From positions 124,001-188,000 of the forward strand of contig NZ_CP035925.1 in the NCBI RefSeq assembly GCF_013373365.1: a stretch of 64,000 bases of DNA. Direction: 5' to 3'. Below, in pieces: positions 27,990 to 36,250 of the stretch. The notes beneath the pieces were generated by a model that was not told where the DNA came from, ran no database searches, and saw only the letters and a list, made by a program, of their open reading frames with translations. Position 1 is the stretch's first letter; each line of letters starts with the position of its first letter. This DNA comes from Lentibacillus sp. CBA3610. Its GTDB lineage: Bacteria; Bacillota; Bacilli; Bacillales; Amphibacillaceae. Position numbers and translations under genes: made by a program.

Positions 27990-28130
27990 CGCTGTAGTTT
28001 ATTCCAAAAACGCTGTAGTTTGCAGCTCCCCGCTGTAGATTGGAGTGTATTCGCTGTAGATGGACCGGAAAACGCTGTAGTTTGAAAGAAATGCGCTGTA
28101 GTTGGAGGGAAAATCGCTGTAGATCATCAT
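27990..28130 (+). repeat. 21-nt phased array E (core CGCTGTAG), 7 units
   Basis: CGCTGTAG starts at 27990, 28011, 28031, 28052, 28073, 28094 and 28115 (21,20,21,21,21,21). The core is invariant in all seven while the other 13 bases vary freely. It is the same core as arrays B and F, here on the + strand, downstream of the lipoprotein gene's terminator. Confidence 0.93.
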
Positions 28131-28216
28131 TACACCTGTTACAGTATAATGGGAAGAATCTTGTTAGATGTCATATAAGTGGGGTATTCCCGATTTAGAA
28201 TACCCCATTAAATGTT

Positions 28217-28402
28217 TCAATAAACAATCCGGTTATTCTTTTGCTCATTAGCCCGCTCTATCTCACATATTTTCGTCGGAATCCAGACCGTCCTTTTAAA
28301 CGTAAGAACATGCAGCAGCTTAAATAAATAAAGATCGAACCTGGATGCTCTATCTATAGTTTCATTACTGGCGATGAACCGCATGACATCACGCCTTACC
28401 AT
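28217..28402 (-). CDS. Possible small basic protein (61 residues)
   Basis: ATG with GGGG seven bases upstream; MVRRDVMRFIASNETIDRAS begins it. Basic, partly helical, no family recognised. A strong hairpin (TGGGGTATTC/GAATACCCCA, 28181-28206) lies just past its stop and could terminate it. Coding status is uncertain. Upstream (28403-28560) a hydrophobic peptide can be read on the - strand but has no usable start. Confidence 0.4.
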   Translation of the reverse strand: MVRRDVMRFIASNETIDRASRFDLYLFKLLHVLTFKRTVWIPTKICEIERANEQKNNRIVY

Positions 28403-28564
28403 TATTTTACCCCGTCAGTCCCATTATGACAATCATTCCGACAAAAAACACCGCTATCATGAGCCAAAATTTAATATGTTCTTTTTTGTTAGTTTCTTTA
28501 AAGTTAATCGAATTTTCTGTTATTTAGCTTGACACCCTAAACGTCACTTTTAAAAATCGGGGCA

Positions 28565-28591
28565 TTAACAACCGTAAATCTCTGCTATAAT
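28565..28591 (+). promoter_or_regulatory. Extended -10 promoter before ABC exporter
   Basis: TGCTATAAT (28583-28591) with a TTAACA-like -35 15 bases upstream. A TTGACA at 28530 lacks a good -10. The transcript would have a leader of about 140 bases before the ABC gene. Confidence 0.5.
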
Positions 28592-28735
28592 GAACGCAGG
28601 ATCTGTATCACAAGTTACGGACAATAAACTCTCAAAAAACGGGGGTTACCAATCCGCGATACTGTTTAACTAGCATTAAGCGCGGAAATACGCCTCGCTG
28701 AATGAAGTGTTGCTGACTATATGAGGGGGAAGACG

Positions 28736-29521
28736 ATGGAAGGCGAATCAATCAAATTAACTAATCTGACAAAATCATATCGAAAACATGAAGCAGCCAA
28801 AAGTCTTAATCTTGAAGTAAATAAAGGCGAACTATTCGGGTTTCTTGGGCCAAACGGGGCAGGGAAAACGACGACGATTAAAATGCTTACCGGGCTGCTG
28901 GAGCCGACGAGCGGATCTGCTGAAATCAACGGCATCGATATTTGGCAACATCCGCTCAAAGCGAAAGAAAAAATTGCTTACGTGCCTGACCAGCCGAATC
29001 TTTACCCCAAATTGACGGGATGGGATTATCTCGAGTTCGTTGGGTCGGTTTTCCGGCTGCCAAAAGATCAATTCCAAGCTAAAGCAAATGAGCTTTTACA
29101 GATTTTCAGCTTGACTGAACAGGCGAATGATTTAATTGAAAGCTATTCACATGGAATGAAGCAAAAAATCGCCATTTGCGGTGCACTGGTGCATGAACCG
29201 GATGTATTGTTCATGGATGAGCCGACAGTCGGACTGGATCCGAAGAGCGCACGCAATCTGAAAAATCTGCTTCGTGAGTTTTGTGATAATGGCATGACAG
29301 TCTTTCTCTCCACGCATATTCTCGAGATTGCTGAGCAAATGTGTGACCGGGTGGGTATTATTTTCGAAGGTGACATTATAGCACTTGGAACTATGGATGA
29401 ATTGAAAGCAGGAGAGGACGCTGAACAAAGTCTGGAGGATATCTTCCTTGAGTTGACCGGCGGCGAGGATCAGCAGGCCATCATCAATGAAATGTCCGAC
29501 GATGACGGTGATGCCAAATGA
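28736..29521 (+). CDS. ABC transporter ATP-binding protein
   Basis: 261 residues from the ATG at 28736 (GAGGGGG upstream). Walker A GPNGAGKTT, signature SYSHGMKQK, Walker B DVLFMDEPT and the switch histidine in STHILE are intact. It overlaps the permease gene by four bases (ATGA), so it forms an ABC-2-type exporter with it. The acidic tail EMSDDDGDA is typical of nothing known. Substrate cannot be told from sequence. Confidence 0.93.
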   Translation: MEGESIKLTNLTKSYRKHEAAKSLNLEVNKGELFGFLGPNGAGKTTTIKMLTGLLEPTSGSAEINGIDIWQHPLKAKEKIAYVPDQPNLYPKLTGWDYLEFVGSVFRLPKDQFQAKANELLQIFSLTEQANDLIESYSHGMKQKIAICGALVHEPDVLFMDEPTVGLDPKSARNLKNLLREFCDNGMTVFLSTHILEIAEQMCDRVGIIFEGDIIALGTMDELKAGEDAEQSLEDIFLELTGGEDQQAIINEMSDDDGDAK

Positions 29522-31290
29522 TGAAGGCTCTGTTGCGAAATCAGTGGAAAATTTTCATCAACACGCTGAAATCACAGCCAGGCAAAAATTATTTCGGTTA
29601 TTTTGTGATGTTTGCGGTATTCGGGATTCTGCTTTATTGGTTTTCGGCAGGGATCTGGGCGCTTAGTGATGTCATAACAGAACCGGTATTTGCCGGTATA
29701 CTGACATACGGATTTTTAATCGTTATTGGATTTATCATTCTGCTTGGACTGCCGCAAGTGTTCAAGCATCTGTATTCGGCGACCGATCTTAATTTGCTGT
29801 TTACGATGCCGATTCCGACACGCCATATTTTCTGGGTCAAATATTTGCAGAGCTTCGTTGGCATTCCGTTATTGGTATTCGTTCTTTATATCGTTCCATT
29901 ATTCGTTTATGGTGCTTTTATCGGTGCAAATTTGCTGTATTACCCGGTCGTTTTGATTGTCCTTTTGTCTGTCATCGTCATCGGGCTTTCGATCGCTTAT
30001 TTATTTAACCTGCTGCTTGTGCAGGTCGTTCCGGCAAGCAAAGTAAATGAATTCATGACGGTCATGAGTTTCTTATCCGGTATTTTTGTCTATTTATTAT
30101 TCATGATGCCGACCATGGTAAATGATCGTCCGTTATCTGAAATGATTTTAGCTGGATTACCGCTGTTTCCGGAATGGGTACCGGTCACATGGGCGAGTGA
30201 TGCCATTATTGGTGCTGTTTCGGGATCGATTGGTTTCCTGCTGCCGCTAGTCATGATTGTGGTGCTGGCAGTCATCTTCTTCATTTTGACATCAACACTG
30301 GTAGAACGTGGTTTCCGGACCGGCTGGGTAAAATTGAGTGAAGGTGGCGGGAAGAAGCGAAAGAAAGGTGCCGTAAAAAAATCGGGTCCAAAACTGAATC
30401 ATCCGGTCATCGCTGTCGGAAAAAAAGAATGGTATGCGATCAAACGCGACGTACGGGAATGGCTCGTGTTCATGCCGCTAATTTTCTTTTTTATATTCGG
30501 GTTTGCCGGGTTCCTTGCAAGTGGTGGCGGCCTCAGTGATTTGCGCGGCCCGAGTGAAGTGACCTGGCCGATCACGCAGGCAATTCTGTTATTCATCTAT
30601 GCCATGTTCAATGGGCAGATTGCCAGTTCAACCATCGCCAGGGAGGCAAGGTCAGTCTGGATTTTGCACATCCTGCCATTATCCGGAAAAGATATCGCAT
30701 TCGGCAAACTATGGATCAGCTGGCTGCTTCCGTTTGTCATTTTGACTGTTGTTGAGATCGTGATTGGCCTGTTCTTCGGATGGTCAGCAGTTCAATTTAT
30801 GGCCGGTATCGCCATGAAAGCTGTTATCACGGTTGGTATCAGTGGAATTGGGATGTGGCTTGGTACACTTGGTGCAAAATATAACCCGGATAATCCGCAA
30901 AACAGACTGAAATTCGGCACAGCTTTCATTCTCATGATTGCTTCCTATGTGTATCTGTTCTTTGCGTTGATTCCGTTTGTGATGCTTTTGATTCCGGTTG
31001 AGGTAATGGATTTTGCACAAATCCTCAGCCAGGATATTGATGGTTTCTTTGGCTCTGTAGCCGGGTTTGTTTATACAGTGTTGAGCTGGAAGGCTGCCAG
31101 TCCGGTCATGGTCTCCATTGCCGGTATTCTGCTCATGCTCATTTTTTCATTAGGTATTTCGTATCTATTCACCATGATGAGCGCCCGTAAAATTGATCAG
31201 GGAATCGAAATTGAAATGGTACAGAGTACGAAATCAAAACCGTCACTAAAAAATAGGGGGGGTCTGTCCCCTACCATGCTAAAGCGTTAA
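29518..31290 (+). CDS. ABC-2-type multi-span permease
   Basis: 590 residues with about twelve hydrophobic segments in two halves, split by a basic loop GGGKKRKKGAVKKSGPK near residue 285. Partner of the ATPase encoded just before; it resembles large Bacillus exporter permeases of unknown cargo. Two adjacent ATGs (29518, 29521) are possible starts. The last about 11 residues are encoded by a GGGGTCTGTCCC palindromic repeat, so the native C-terminus seems to have been altered. Confidence 0.87.
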   Translation: MMKALLRNQWKIFINTLKSQPGKNYFGYFVMFAVFGILLYWFSAGIWALSDVITEPVFAGILTYGFLIVIGFIILLGLPQVFKHLYSATDLNLLFTMPIPTRHIFWVKYLQSFVGIPLLVFVLYIVPLFVYGAFIGANLLYYPVVLIVLLSVIVIGLSIAYLFNLLLVQVVPASKVNEFMTVMSFLSGIFVYLLFMMPTMVNDRPLSEMILAGLPLFPEWVPVTWASDAIIGAVSGSIGFLLPLVMIVVLAVIFFILTSTLVERGFRTGWVKLSEGGGKKRKKGAVKKSGPKLNHPVIAVGKKEWYAIKRDVREWLVFMPLIFFFIFGFAGFLASGGGLSDLRGPSEVTWPITQAILLFIYAMFNGQIASSTIAREARSVWILHILPLSGKDIAFGKLWISWLLPFVILTVVEIVIGLFFGWSAVQFMAGIAMKAVITVGISGIGMWLGTLGAKYNPDNPQNRLKFGTAFILMIASYVYLFFALIPFVMLLIPVEVMDFAQILSQDIDGFFGSVAGFVYTVLSWKAASPVMVSIAGILLMLIFSLGISYLFTMMSARKIDQGIEIEMVQSTKSKPSLKNRGGLSPTMLKR

Positions 31291-31316
31291 TGTGGTGAGG
31301 GACAGACCCCTTTTAA
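31255..31316. repeat. GGGGTCTGTCCC palindromic repeat overlapping permease stop
   Basis: GGGGTCTGTCCC followed by CTACCA, and TGGTGA followed by GGGACAGACCCC, form an imperfect stem of about 18 bp, with a TTTT run on the right. It contains the stop codon of the permease gene. It could be a terminator or a mobile palindrome; similar GGGACAGACCCC motifs are remembered as dispersed in Bacillaceae. Confidence 0.75.
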
Positions 31317-31339
31317 AATAAAAAAGAGGGGGATTTTAT

Positions 31340-31525
31340 ATGTCTACTATTTCCGGAATCGGGATACTTTTTACTGTACTTATATACGCTCTCGCTTTAT
31401 ACATCGCCTACCTTGTCATTACTGTTGCAGTCAGGCATGGAATCGATAATTCAGAAGTGGGGAAGATGCTGAAGAAGAAGCATAGGGAAAAATCTAACAC
31501 TAAGGATGATTTGGATGAAAATTAG
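31340..31525 (+). CDS. Small single-pass membrane protein (61 residues)
   Basis: AGAGGGGG precedes the ATG. One membrane helix (about 8-30) is followed by a basic, then acidic, cytoplasmic tail KKKHREKSNTKDDLDEN. No family recognised. It might be linked to the exporter upstream, but a palindrome lies between them. Confidence 0.7.
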   Translation: MSTISGIGILFTVLIYALALYIAYLVITVAVRHGIDNSEVGKMLKKKHREKSNTKDDLDEN

Positions 31526-31653
31526 AGGCATGGAAAGGCGAGTGGCATGAAACGCGTTCAGAAAAAGGATTAACAGCAATTGTCACTGAAGGAAACGCGC
31601 TGGATCCATCCACGTATATGAATCATTCTGTAAAGGAGGCTTCCGATCAATGA
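31516..31653 (+). pseudogene. 3' fragment of an unknown gene before GNAT
   Basis: The frame reads GEWHETRSEKGLTAIVTEGN and then DPSTYMNHSVKEASDQ before TGA, which overlaps the next ATG (ATGA). No start codon with a ribosome site is visible and a TGA precedes it. The protein-like composition suggests the end of a lost gene that was once coupled to the acetyltransferase. Identity unknown. Confidence 0.4.
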
Positions 31654-32168
31654 AAATCAGAAAAGCAACCCGGCAGGACGCACCAAGTATTGCCAAAGTC
31701 CACGTCGACAGCTGGCGGACGACCTATAAAAACATTGTTCCTGATGCGTTTTTGAACAGTTTAAACTACGAGGATCGCACAAAACTTTGGGAGCGAAATG
31801 TGACGCAAATGAGTGTCTTTGTCGCAGAAACCGAAGACGGAGAAGTTATCGGATTTTCAACAGGCGGCAAGGAGCGAGAAGGAAAATATGATGAATACGA
31901 AGGGGAACTTTATGCGATTTATATTTTTGAGGGATATCAGGGTAAAGGAATCGGTAAAAAACTGGTTAAGCCAGTAGCTGAGGAACTTTTACAGAATGGG
32001 ATCAATTCCATGCTGGTATGGGTGCTGGAAGATAATGATGCCACATACTTTTATGAAAAGCTTGGCGGGAAATATGTTGATACATCGGACATGACGATTG
32101 CCGGTGTGAAGTTGAAAGAGATTGCATATGGCTGGCAGGATCTTGATAAACTTGCGAAAGAGGGCTAA
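31650..32168 (+). CDS. GNAT-family N-acetyltransferase
   Basis: 172 residues. The acetyl-CoA-binding motif YQGKGIGKKLV is near residue 95, with MLVWVLEDNDATYFYEKLGG following. Substrate unknown. AAAGGAGG lies 9 bases before the ATG. It starts inside the last codons of an upstream gene fragment. Confidence 0.88.
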   Translation: MKIRKATRQDAPSIAKVHVDSWRTTYKNIVPDAFLNSLNYEDRTKLWERNVTQMSVFVAETEDGEVIGFSTGGKEREGKYDEYEGELYAIYIFEGYQGKGIGKKLVKPVAEELLQNGINSMLVWVLEDNDATYFYEKLGGKYVDTSDMTIAGVKLKEIAYGWQDLDKLAKEG

Positions 32169-32185
32169 CATGAATTTCAAGGAAT

Positions 32186-32338
32186 TTGGAACGATTCGTT
32201 GTAGTTGAAAGAAGCGGTAAGCACCTGGAAAGTCGTGGTGCTCATTTTATTGAAAAACGTCTCGAATTTGATTGGGGTATCATAGCGGTTTTACTGGATA
32301 CGGATGGCAATCAGACTGAGTTAGGTGAAATATGGTAG
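32186..32338 (+). pseudogene. Glyoxalase/VOC-family C-terminal fragment
   Basis: 50 codons reading ESRGAHFIEKRLEFDWGII followed by DTDGNQTELGEIW and TAG. The D.DGN..EL ending is the C-terminal half of a vicinal-oxygen-chelate (glyoxalase/bleomycin resistance) protein. The N-terminal half is missing. Confidence 0.7.
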
Positions 32339-32395
32339 CGCAAATTCAAGTGGTACTTGTCGAGGGAGTCCTTAATTATGTGAAGGGGGCATATA

Positions 32396-32500
32396 ATGTT
32401 ATTTTCGGTTAGTATGTTTCACGTCCCTGATTGGTATTTAGCACTGATGGTGATAGTCGTAGCTTTATTTATAGCAATCGGTTCATGGTGGCTGAAGTAA
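32396..32500 (+). CDS. Very small membrane peptide (34 residues)
   Basis: MLFSVSMFHVPDWYLALMVI begins a chain that is one hydrophobic helix ending in GSWWLK. AAGGGGG lies 7 bases before the ATG. No family recognised. The strong ribosome site and clean stop support translation. Confidence 0.5.
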   Translation: MLFSVSMFHVPDWYLALMVIVVALFIAIGSWWLK

Positions 32501-32648
32501 CATAATTGTTCCCATACATAAATGATACAAAATGCTGCCCTGCCATTCAGATGCGAGAACACTTTTATTGACAACATTGTATAAGTCGTACCAGTTGATA
32601 AAAAATTGCATCACATCATGGTAAAATGAAGTCAGGAGGCGGTTTTGC

Positions 32649-32909
32649 ATGAAAAAGATTGATGCCCAAACGGCTAAGGTATTGGAAGATATTATTCAAG
32701 ATAACGATGAGTTATTTGAATTTAATGGACGCCAATATAAAATTGTAGCATTAGATAATAAAGACGATACGGAAACAACTGTAGCAGAAGATGTTGAGAA
32801 ATATCCTGAGTTAAAACAAAAATTGCGGCAGGCTAAAAAAGATATAGAAGAAGAAAACTACTTTACTTCAGATGAAATGAAAGAAAAGATTCGGAATGGC
32901 CAAGTATAA
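32649..32909 (+). CDS. Antitoxin-like protein, apparently orphaned
   Basis: 86 residues; AGGAGG precedes the ATG. LFEFNGRQYKIVAL in the middle and a helical C-terminus KLRQAKKDIEEENYFTSDEM resemble small antitoxins of RelE/ParE-type pairs. The next frame begins in the overlapping TAATG, as is normal for such operons, but stops after 16 codons, so the toxin is missing. Assignment rests on pattern and gene order only. Confidence 0.6.
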   Translation: MKKIDAQTAKVLEDIIQDNDELFEFNGRQYKIVALDNKDDTETTVAEDVEKYPELKQKLRQAKKDIEEENYFTSDEMKEKIRNGQV

Positions 32910-32959
32910 TGAAGTTTAAAACTATATCACTACATCGGAAATATGAAAAGACCTCTTAA
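32909..32959 (+). pseudogene. Stub of toxin-position gene (16 codons)
   Basis: ATG overlaps the antitoxin stop (TAATG) and reads MKFKTISLHRKYEKTS before TAA. The start is placed as in a toxin-antitoxin operon, but only the first residues remain. Confidence 0.4.
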
Positions 32960-33032
32960 ATAAAATCATGATTAATCACCGTGTGAAGATCAATCAGAGT
33001 GATCGCCATAAGGTAAAACGTTAGGAGCTGAT

Positions 33033-33874
33033 TTGTTATGTGTGGGATTTGATTCAAAACACAAAAATAGAGATCTCGAAATTCCGAAGCATCGCCAGGC
33101 ATTAATAAATGCAATTGAAAGAGACCTGATCAATGATGAAGCTGTTTTGGCTGTTTTTACGGAGGTTCAATAGGAGAAGAAAATACCGATTTGTATTCTG
33201 ATATTGACCTACGTATAGTGGTTAAAGATGAAATGTATGAAGAATACAGGTTGAATAAAAAACAAAGGGCCAGAAACTGGGGCCGAGTTTTGTTTTTCGA
33301 GGACCTTCCATGGACATCATTTAGTATTGCTCACTTCGACACCTTTATAAAAGTGGATACTTTTTATTACACAACGAAGGATATTCAGCCATCAATTTGG
33401 CTTCAAAATATCAAGGTTGTCCACGATCCTGCCGGCTTTGTCAATGAAGTGAAACAACAGTCACTGAATTTATCCTACTTCCCAAGTGTTCAAGAGGTTG
33501 AGTTGTGGAGAGCAAATTTTTTTGCTAATTTTCACGAGGCTTATAGAAGAATAATGCGGGAAGAGATTTATTATGCTTTGCATTGTTTGGATAATTTACG
33601 AATGTCAATGGCGATCGCTTGGTATATGAAATCAGAAATTCAACCCAATACCTTTGGCGATTGGGCGAAAATTGAGGGTAAAAGAAGTGAACTGAAGGAT
33701 TGGCAATTATCTCTTCTTGCGCAATGGCACAGCAGCAGAGATCCAAACGAAATTTTAAATGTTATAAAGGAGATTGTTCCTGAATTTAAGAAAGTTCATA
33801 AGTATTTATGTGAAAAGGTCGAGATTGAAGAACAGCCTCAATGGGTGGAAGAGATTTTAAAAATGGTTCTGTGA
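33033..33874 (+). pseudogene. Aminoglycoside-adenylyltransferase-like nucleotidyltransferase, frameshifted
   Basis: From a TTG at 33033 (TTAGGAG upstream) the frame reads IPKHRQALINAIERDL to VLAVF at 33158. One base is missing before GGA, and the remainder reads GGSIGEENTDLYSDIDLRIV to the stop at 33874. GGS...D.D is the nucleotide-binding signature of AadK/AadE-like enzymes. Whole length would be about 280 residues. Only this one lesion is visible, so a sequencing error is possible. Confidence 0.8.
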
Positions 33875-34011
33875 TGATGGGATGCTTTGGAAAGCAGGAA
33901 AATTTCATAAATTGATTTTCCATAAAAGGATGCCATTCTGGAATAAAAGGCAGGGTTATTTCTTAGTCAGTCGACGTGAAAAGAAAACCCGGCGATAAGG
34001 GGGTAAAACAT

Positions 34012-34281
34012 TTGGCTCAATTTGTCATATTCATCATATTTGTTTTCCCAATTGTTTCGCTGATATTAGGCGTTCTTGGGTATTATATCTTTAAAAACAT
34101 TTATCTAACACCAATAATAATCGCGATTATAGCAGTTATTGCAACCTTTACAGTATATAACACCTCATTTTGGTTTTGGGCAGTCCTGTATACATTGTTG
34201 TCATTTTTATCCGGCTTCTTAGTTAAGTCGTTATCTTCAAAAAAGCAAGGTAAGAATAATGGCATTCACTTATCCAGGTAA
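34012..34281 (+). CDS. DUF2651 (YbeF-like) small membrane protein
   Basis: 89 residues from the TTG at 34012, with AAGGGGG upstream. Three hydrophobic helices; FPIVSLILGVLGYYIFKN and TVYNTSFWFWAVLYTLLSF fit the DUF2651/YbeF family of Bacillus. Function unknown. Confidence 0.75.
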   Translation: MAQFVIFIIFVFPIVSLILGVLGYYIFKNIYLTPIIIAIIAVIATFTVYNTSFWFWAVLYTLLSFLSGFLVKSLSSKKQGKNNGIHLSR

Positions 34282-34347
34282 CTGACAGGAATAGTTTAAT
34301 CGGATTCATAAAAAAGCATTAGTAAACTAAACAATGGAGGAATCACA

Positions 34348-34497
34348 GTGAAAGTCAAAATATTGGACGCGATGACGTCAGGCGGATTGGAAAAGAAAAT
34401 CAATCGTTTCATTGAAGAAGAATATGTTACGATTATCGACATTCAAATTGCTGCCGGGTTTGGAAGTGTTGTGGCTATGATTCAGTATGAGGAATAG
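34348..34497 (+). CDS. Cse60-like sporulation protein (49 residues)
   Basis: GTG start with GGAGG seven bases upstream. MKVKILDAMTSGGLEKKINR, then VTIIDIQIAAGFGSVVAMIQ, resembles the small Cse60 spore protein family (N-terminal KVK.FD, central IIDI). Family call from memory. It is short and easily missed by gene finders. Confidence 0.6.
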   Translation: MKVKILDAMTSGGLEKKINRFIEEEYVTIIDIQIAAGFGSVVAMIQYEE

Positions 34498-34631
34498 TGG
34501 AAGGTCAAAACTGTATTAACTACAGCGGATTTATAATAATTTATGGAATACGGCTTATCTGCACTCCATGTCGGAAGAATAATTGGGGTTCAGCAGTGAG
34601 TCTTAGTAGGCGGACACGATTCGTTGCTGAT

Positions 34632-34744
34632 CTACAGCGATTTTATTCCAATCTATAGCGAATTTCACGCAAACTATAGCGATTTACGCCTAAGTTATAG
34701 CGGAATTAGAGCAATCTATAGCGGCCCCGCTGCAAACTACAGCG
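34632..34744 (-). repeat. 21-nt phased array F (core CTACAGCG), 6 units
   Basis: CTACAGCG, CTATAGCG or TTATAGCG starts at 34632, 34653, 34674, 34695, 34716 and 34737, every 21 nt without exception. A single CTACAGCG also stands alone at 34520. The core equals that of arrays B and E. It fills the gap between the Cse60-like gene and the next membrane protein. Confidence 0.92.
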
Positions 34745-34918
34745 GATCATTCCATAAAATGACAAATCAAAAGTCGTTCGTTCTTAGCTAAATCATCAAA
34801 TTTGTCAAGTCCTGGGTTGGGAGCGTTGGCAGCATTCGGGAATAATGGCTAGTTATTTTTACCTTATGGATTTGTCAGTAGATTGATTATCACTCGGACC
34901 AAGGAAAAGGTGGTTATT

Positions 34919-35212
34919 ATGCGCATCATCCTCGAACTCTTACGGATCATTCTAATATTTGCACTATTTGGGGGCTTGTTATGGTTAATACTCAATAATA
35001 TTTACGATGGTATAGCCGCAGAGCAGTATCAATGGATCGGCGGCCTGGGTATATATGTGTTTCTTTTTATACTGTACCGGAATCGCTGGCAGTTTTCCGG
35101 CTGGTATACGGGTGAAGGGCGTCAAAAGCTTCCAAAAAAAGCAGTACAAACACTGTCAGCCACAGCCCTATTATTGTTAGCTATACCCTTCATTTTAAGT
35201 ATGATCGATTAA
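34919..35212 (+). CDS. Three-helix membrane protein of unknown function
   Basis: 97 residues from the ATG at 34919, with AAAGGTGG upstream. Helices at about 4-24, 40-55 and 75-94 with a basic loop between the second and third. No family recognised. Confidence 0.65.
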   Translation: MRIILELLRIILIFALFGGLLWLILNNIYDGIAAEQYQWIGGLGIYVFLFILYRNRWQFSGWYTGEGRQKLPKKAVQTLSATALLLLAIPFILSMID

Positions 35213-35287
35213 TTTCTCTATCTTGTTTTAATTCTAAATCAATAAGGAATAATACGTTTAAACGATCATGTAAGTGGAGGAGATCTT

Positions 35288-35389
35288 GTGAAGAAGCTGA
35301 TTAAGCGGCTAATCAAATATGGGCCAATTATCTATCCGATGATTAAAAAGTTTATCGACAAGCGGAGAAATGATCGAAATTATCGTTGA
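35288..35389 (+). CDS. Very small basic peptide (33 residues)
   Basis: GTG start with AGTGGAGGAG upstream. MKKLIKRLIKYGPIIYPMIK followed by KFIDKRRNDRNYR: strongly basic and amphipathic. Similar short Lys/Arg-rich proteins are remembered from Bacillaceae but the role is unknown. The excellent ribosome site argues that it is made. Confidence 0.6.
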   Translation: MKKLIKRLIKYGPIIYPMIKKFIDKRRNDRNYR

Positions 35390-35474
35390 ATTTGTTGAGC
35401 TGCCTGAATACGGGTGGCTTTTCTACCCGGAAAGTGAAACGGATTCATAAGCGCCGCAATCTTAACCAAACCTC

Positions 35475-35583
35475 CTTTCACTCCTACAATCGAAAGAAGC
35501 AGCAAAAAAGGGGCATGTATTTAAAAAAATTTATACCAATTACGACACTTTTTTTAATTGCATTTCGATAGTAGTAAAAAGAA
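35475..35583. repeat. Dispersed inverted-repeat element, copy 3 of 3
   Basis: The left end CTTTCACTCCTACAATCGAA is mirrored by a right end CATTTCGATAGTAGTAAAAA. The interior holds AAAAAAGGGGCAT and an AT-rich middle, as in the copies at 10165 and 58575. No gene inside. Confidence 0.75.
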
Positions 35584-35636
35584 GGTTTATCAAAAAAGCT
35601 TCATTCCAAAAAATGCCAAAGATTGGGAGGGGTACA

Positions 35637-36050
35637 ATGCAAATCAACCATTTGCTATTCTCTGTGTCAGATTTGGAAAAATCGATTGAATTTTACCAGG
35701 AAGTTTTTGGTGCGAGGTTATTGGTCAAGGGAAGAAGTACAGCATATTTCGATTTGGATGGTTTGTGGCTGGCGTTGAATGTGGAAAAAGATATTCCGCG
35801 GAATGACATACATGAGTCCTATACACATACGGCTTTTTCGATTGATGAGGCGGAATTTGATGATATGTATGACAAATTGGAGCGGCTTGATGTGACTATT
35901 TTAACCGGCCGGCCGAGGGATGAGCGGGACAGGCAATCAATCTACTTCACGGATCCGGATGGACATAAATTCGAGTTTCATACAGGGACATTGCAGGAGC
36001 GGCTGGAATATTATAAAGCGGACAAGCCGCATATGGAATTTTTCAAATAA
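35637..36050 (+). CDS. fosB: Metallothiol transferase FosB (fosfomycin-modifying)
   Basis: 137 residues from the ATG at 35637 (GGGAGGGG upstream). [20 protein letters not shown], then [13 protein letters not shown], then [20 protein letters not shown] and [11 protein letters not shown] follow Bacillus FosB closely. The metal ligands are the His in INH, the His in SYTHTAF and the Glu in FEFHTG. It adds bacillithiol or cysteine to fosfomycin in the cytoplasm, giving tolerance. A 21-nt array begins right after the stop. Confidence 0.93.
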   Translation: MQINHLLFSVSDLEKSIEFYQEVFGARLLVKGRSTAYFDLDGLWLALNVEKDIPRNDIHESYTHTAFSIDEAEFDDMYDKLERLDVTILTGRPRDERDRQSIYFTDPDGHKFEFHTGTLQERLEYYKADKPHMEFFK

Positions 36051-36063
36051 ACGGATGGATTCC

Positions 36064-36157
36064 GAAGTTTGGCTAGAATTTCCCAAGGTCTACATTAAGA
36101 ATCCCGAAATTCACAATTTATATACTGGAGTTCACAATGAAAATCCCGAATTCAAAC
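36064..36157 (+). repeat. 21-nt phased array G (core GAAGTTCACA-like), 5 units
   Basis: Units GAAGTTTGGC (36064), AAGGTCTACA (36085), GAAATTCACA (36106), GGAGTTCACA (36127) and GAATTCAAAC (36148) lie exactly 21 nt apart. It is the most degenerate array, clearly related to array D by AGTTCACA. It begins 14 bases after the fosB stop. Confidence 0.75.
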
Positions 36158-36250
36158 TGCATCTGCATAAAAATGCACACGTAAATCGGTATATACAGTT
36201 TTCAACCGACGTGATACTATAAACCTATCATGTAAGCAGAGGTGACACAC

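Noticed and set aside
28403..28500. Hydrophobic peptide on the - strand (KFWLMIAVFFVGMIVIMGLTG-like end)
   Set aside because: No usable start codon or ribosome site in frame; may be a remnant but cannot be supported as a gene.
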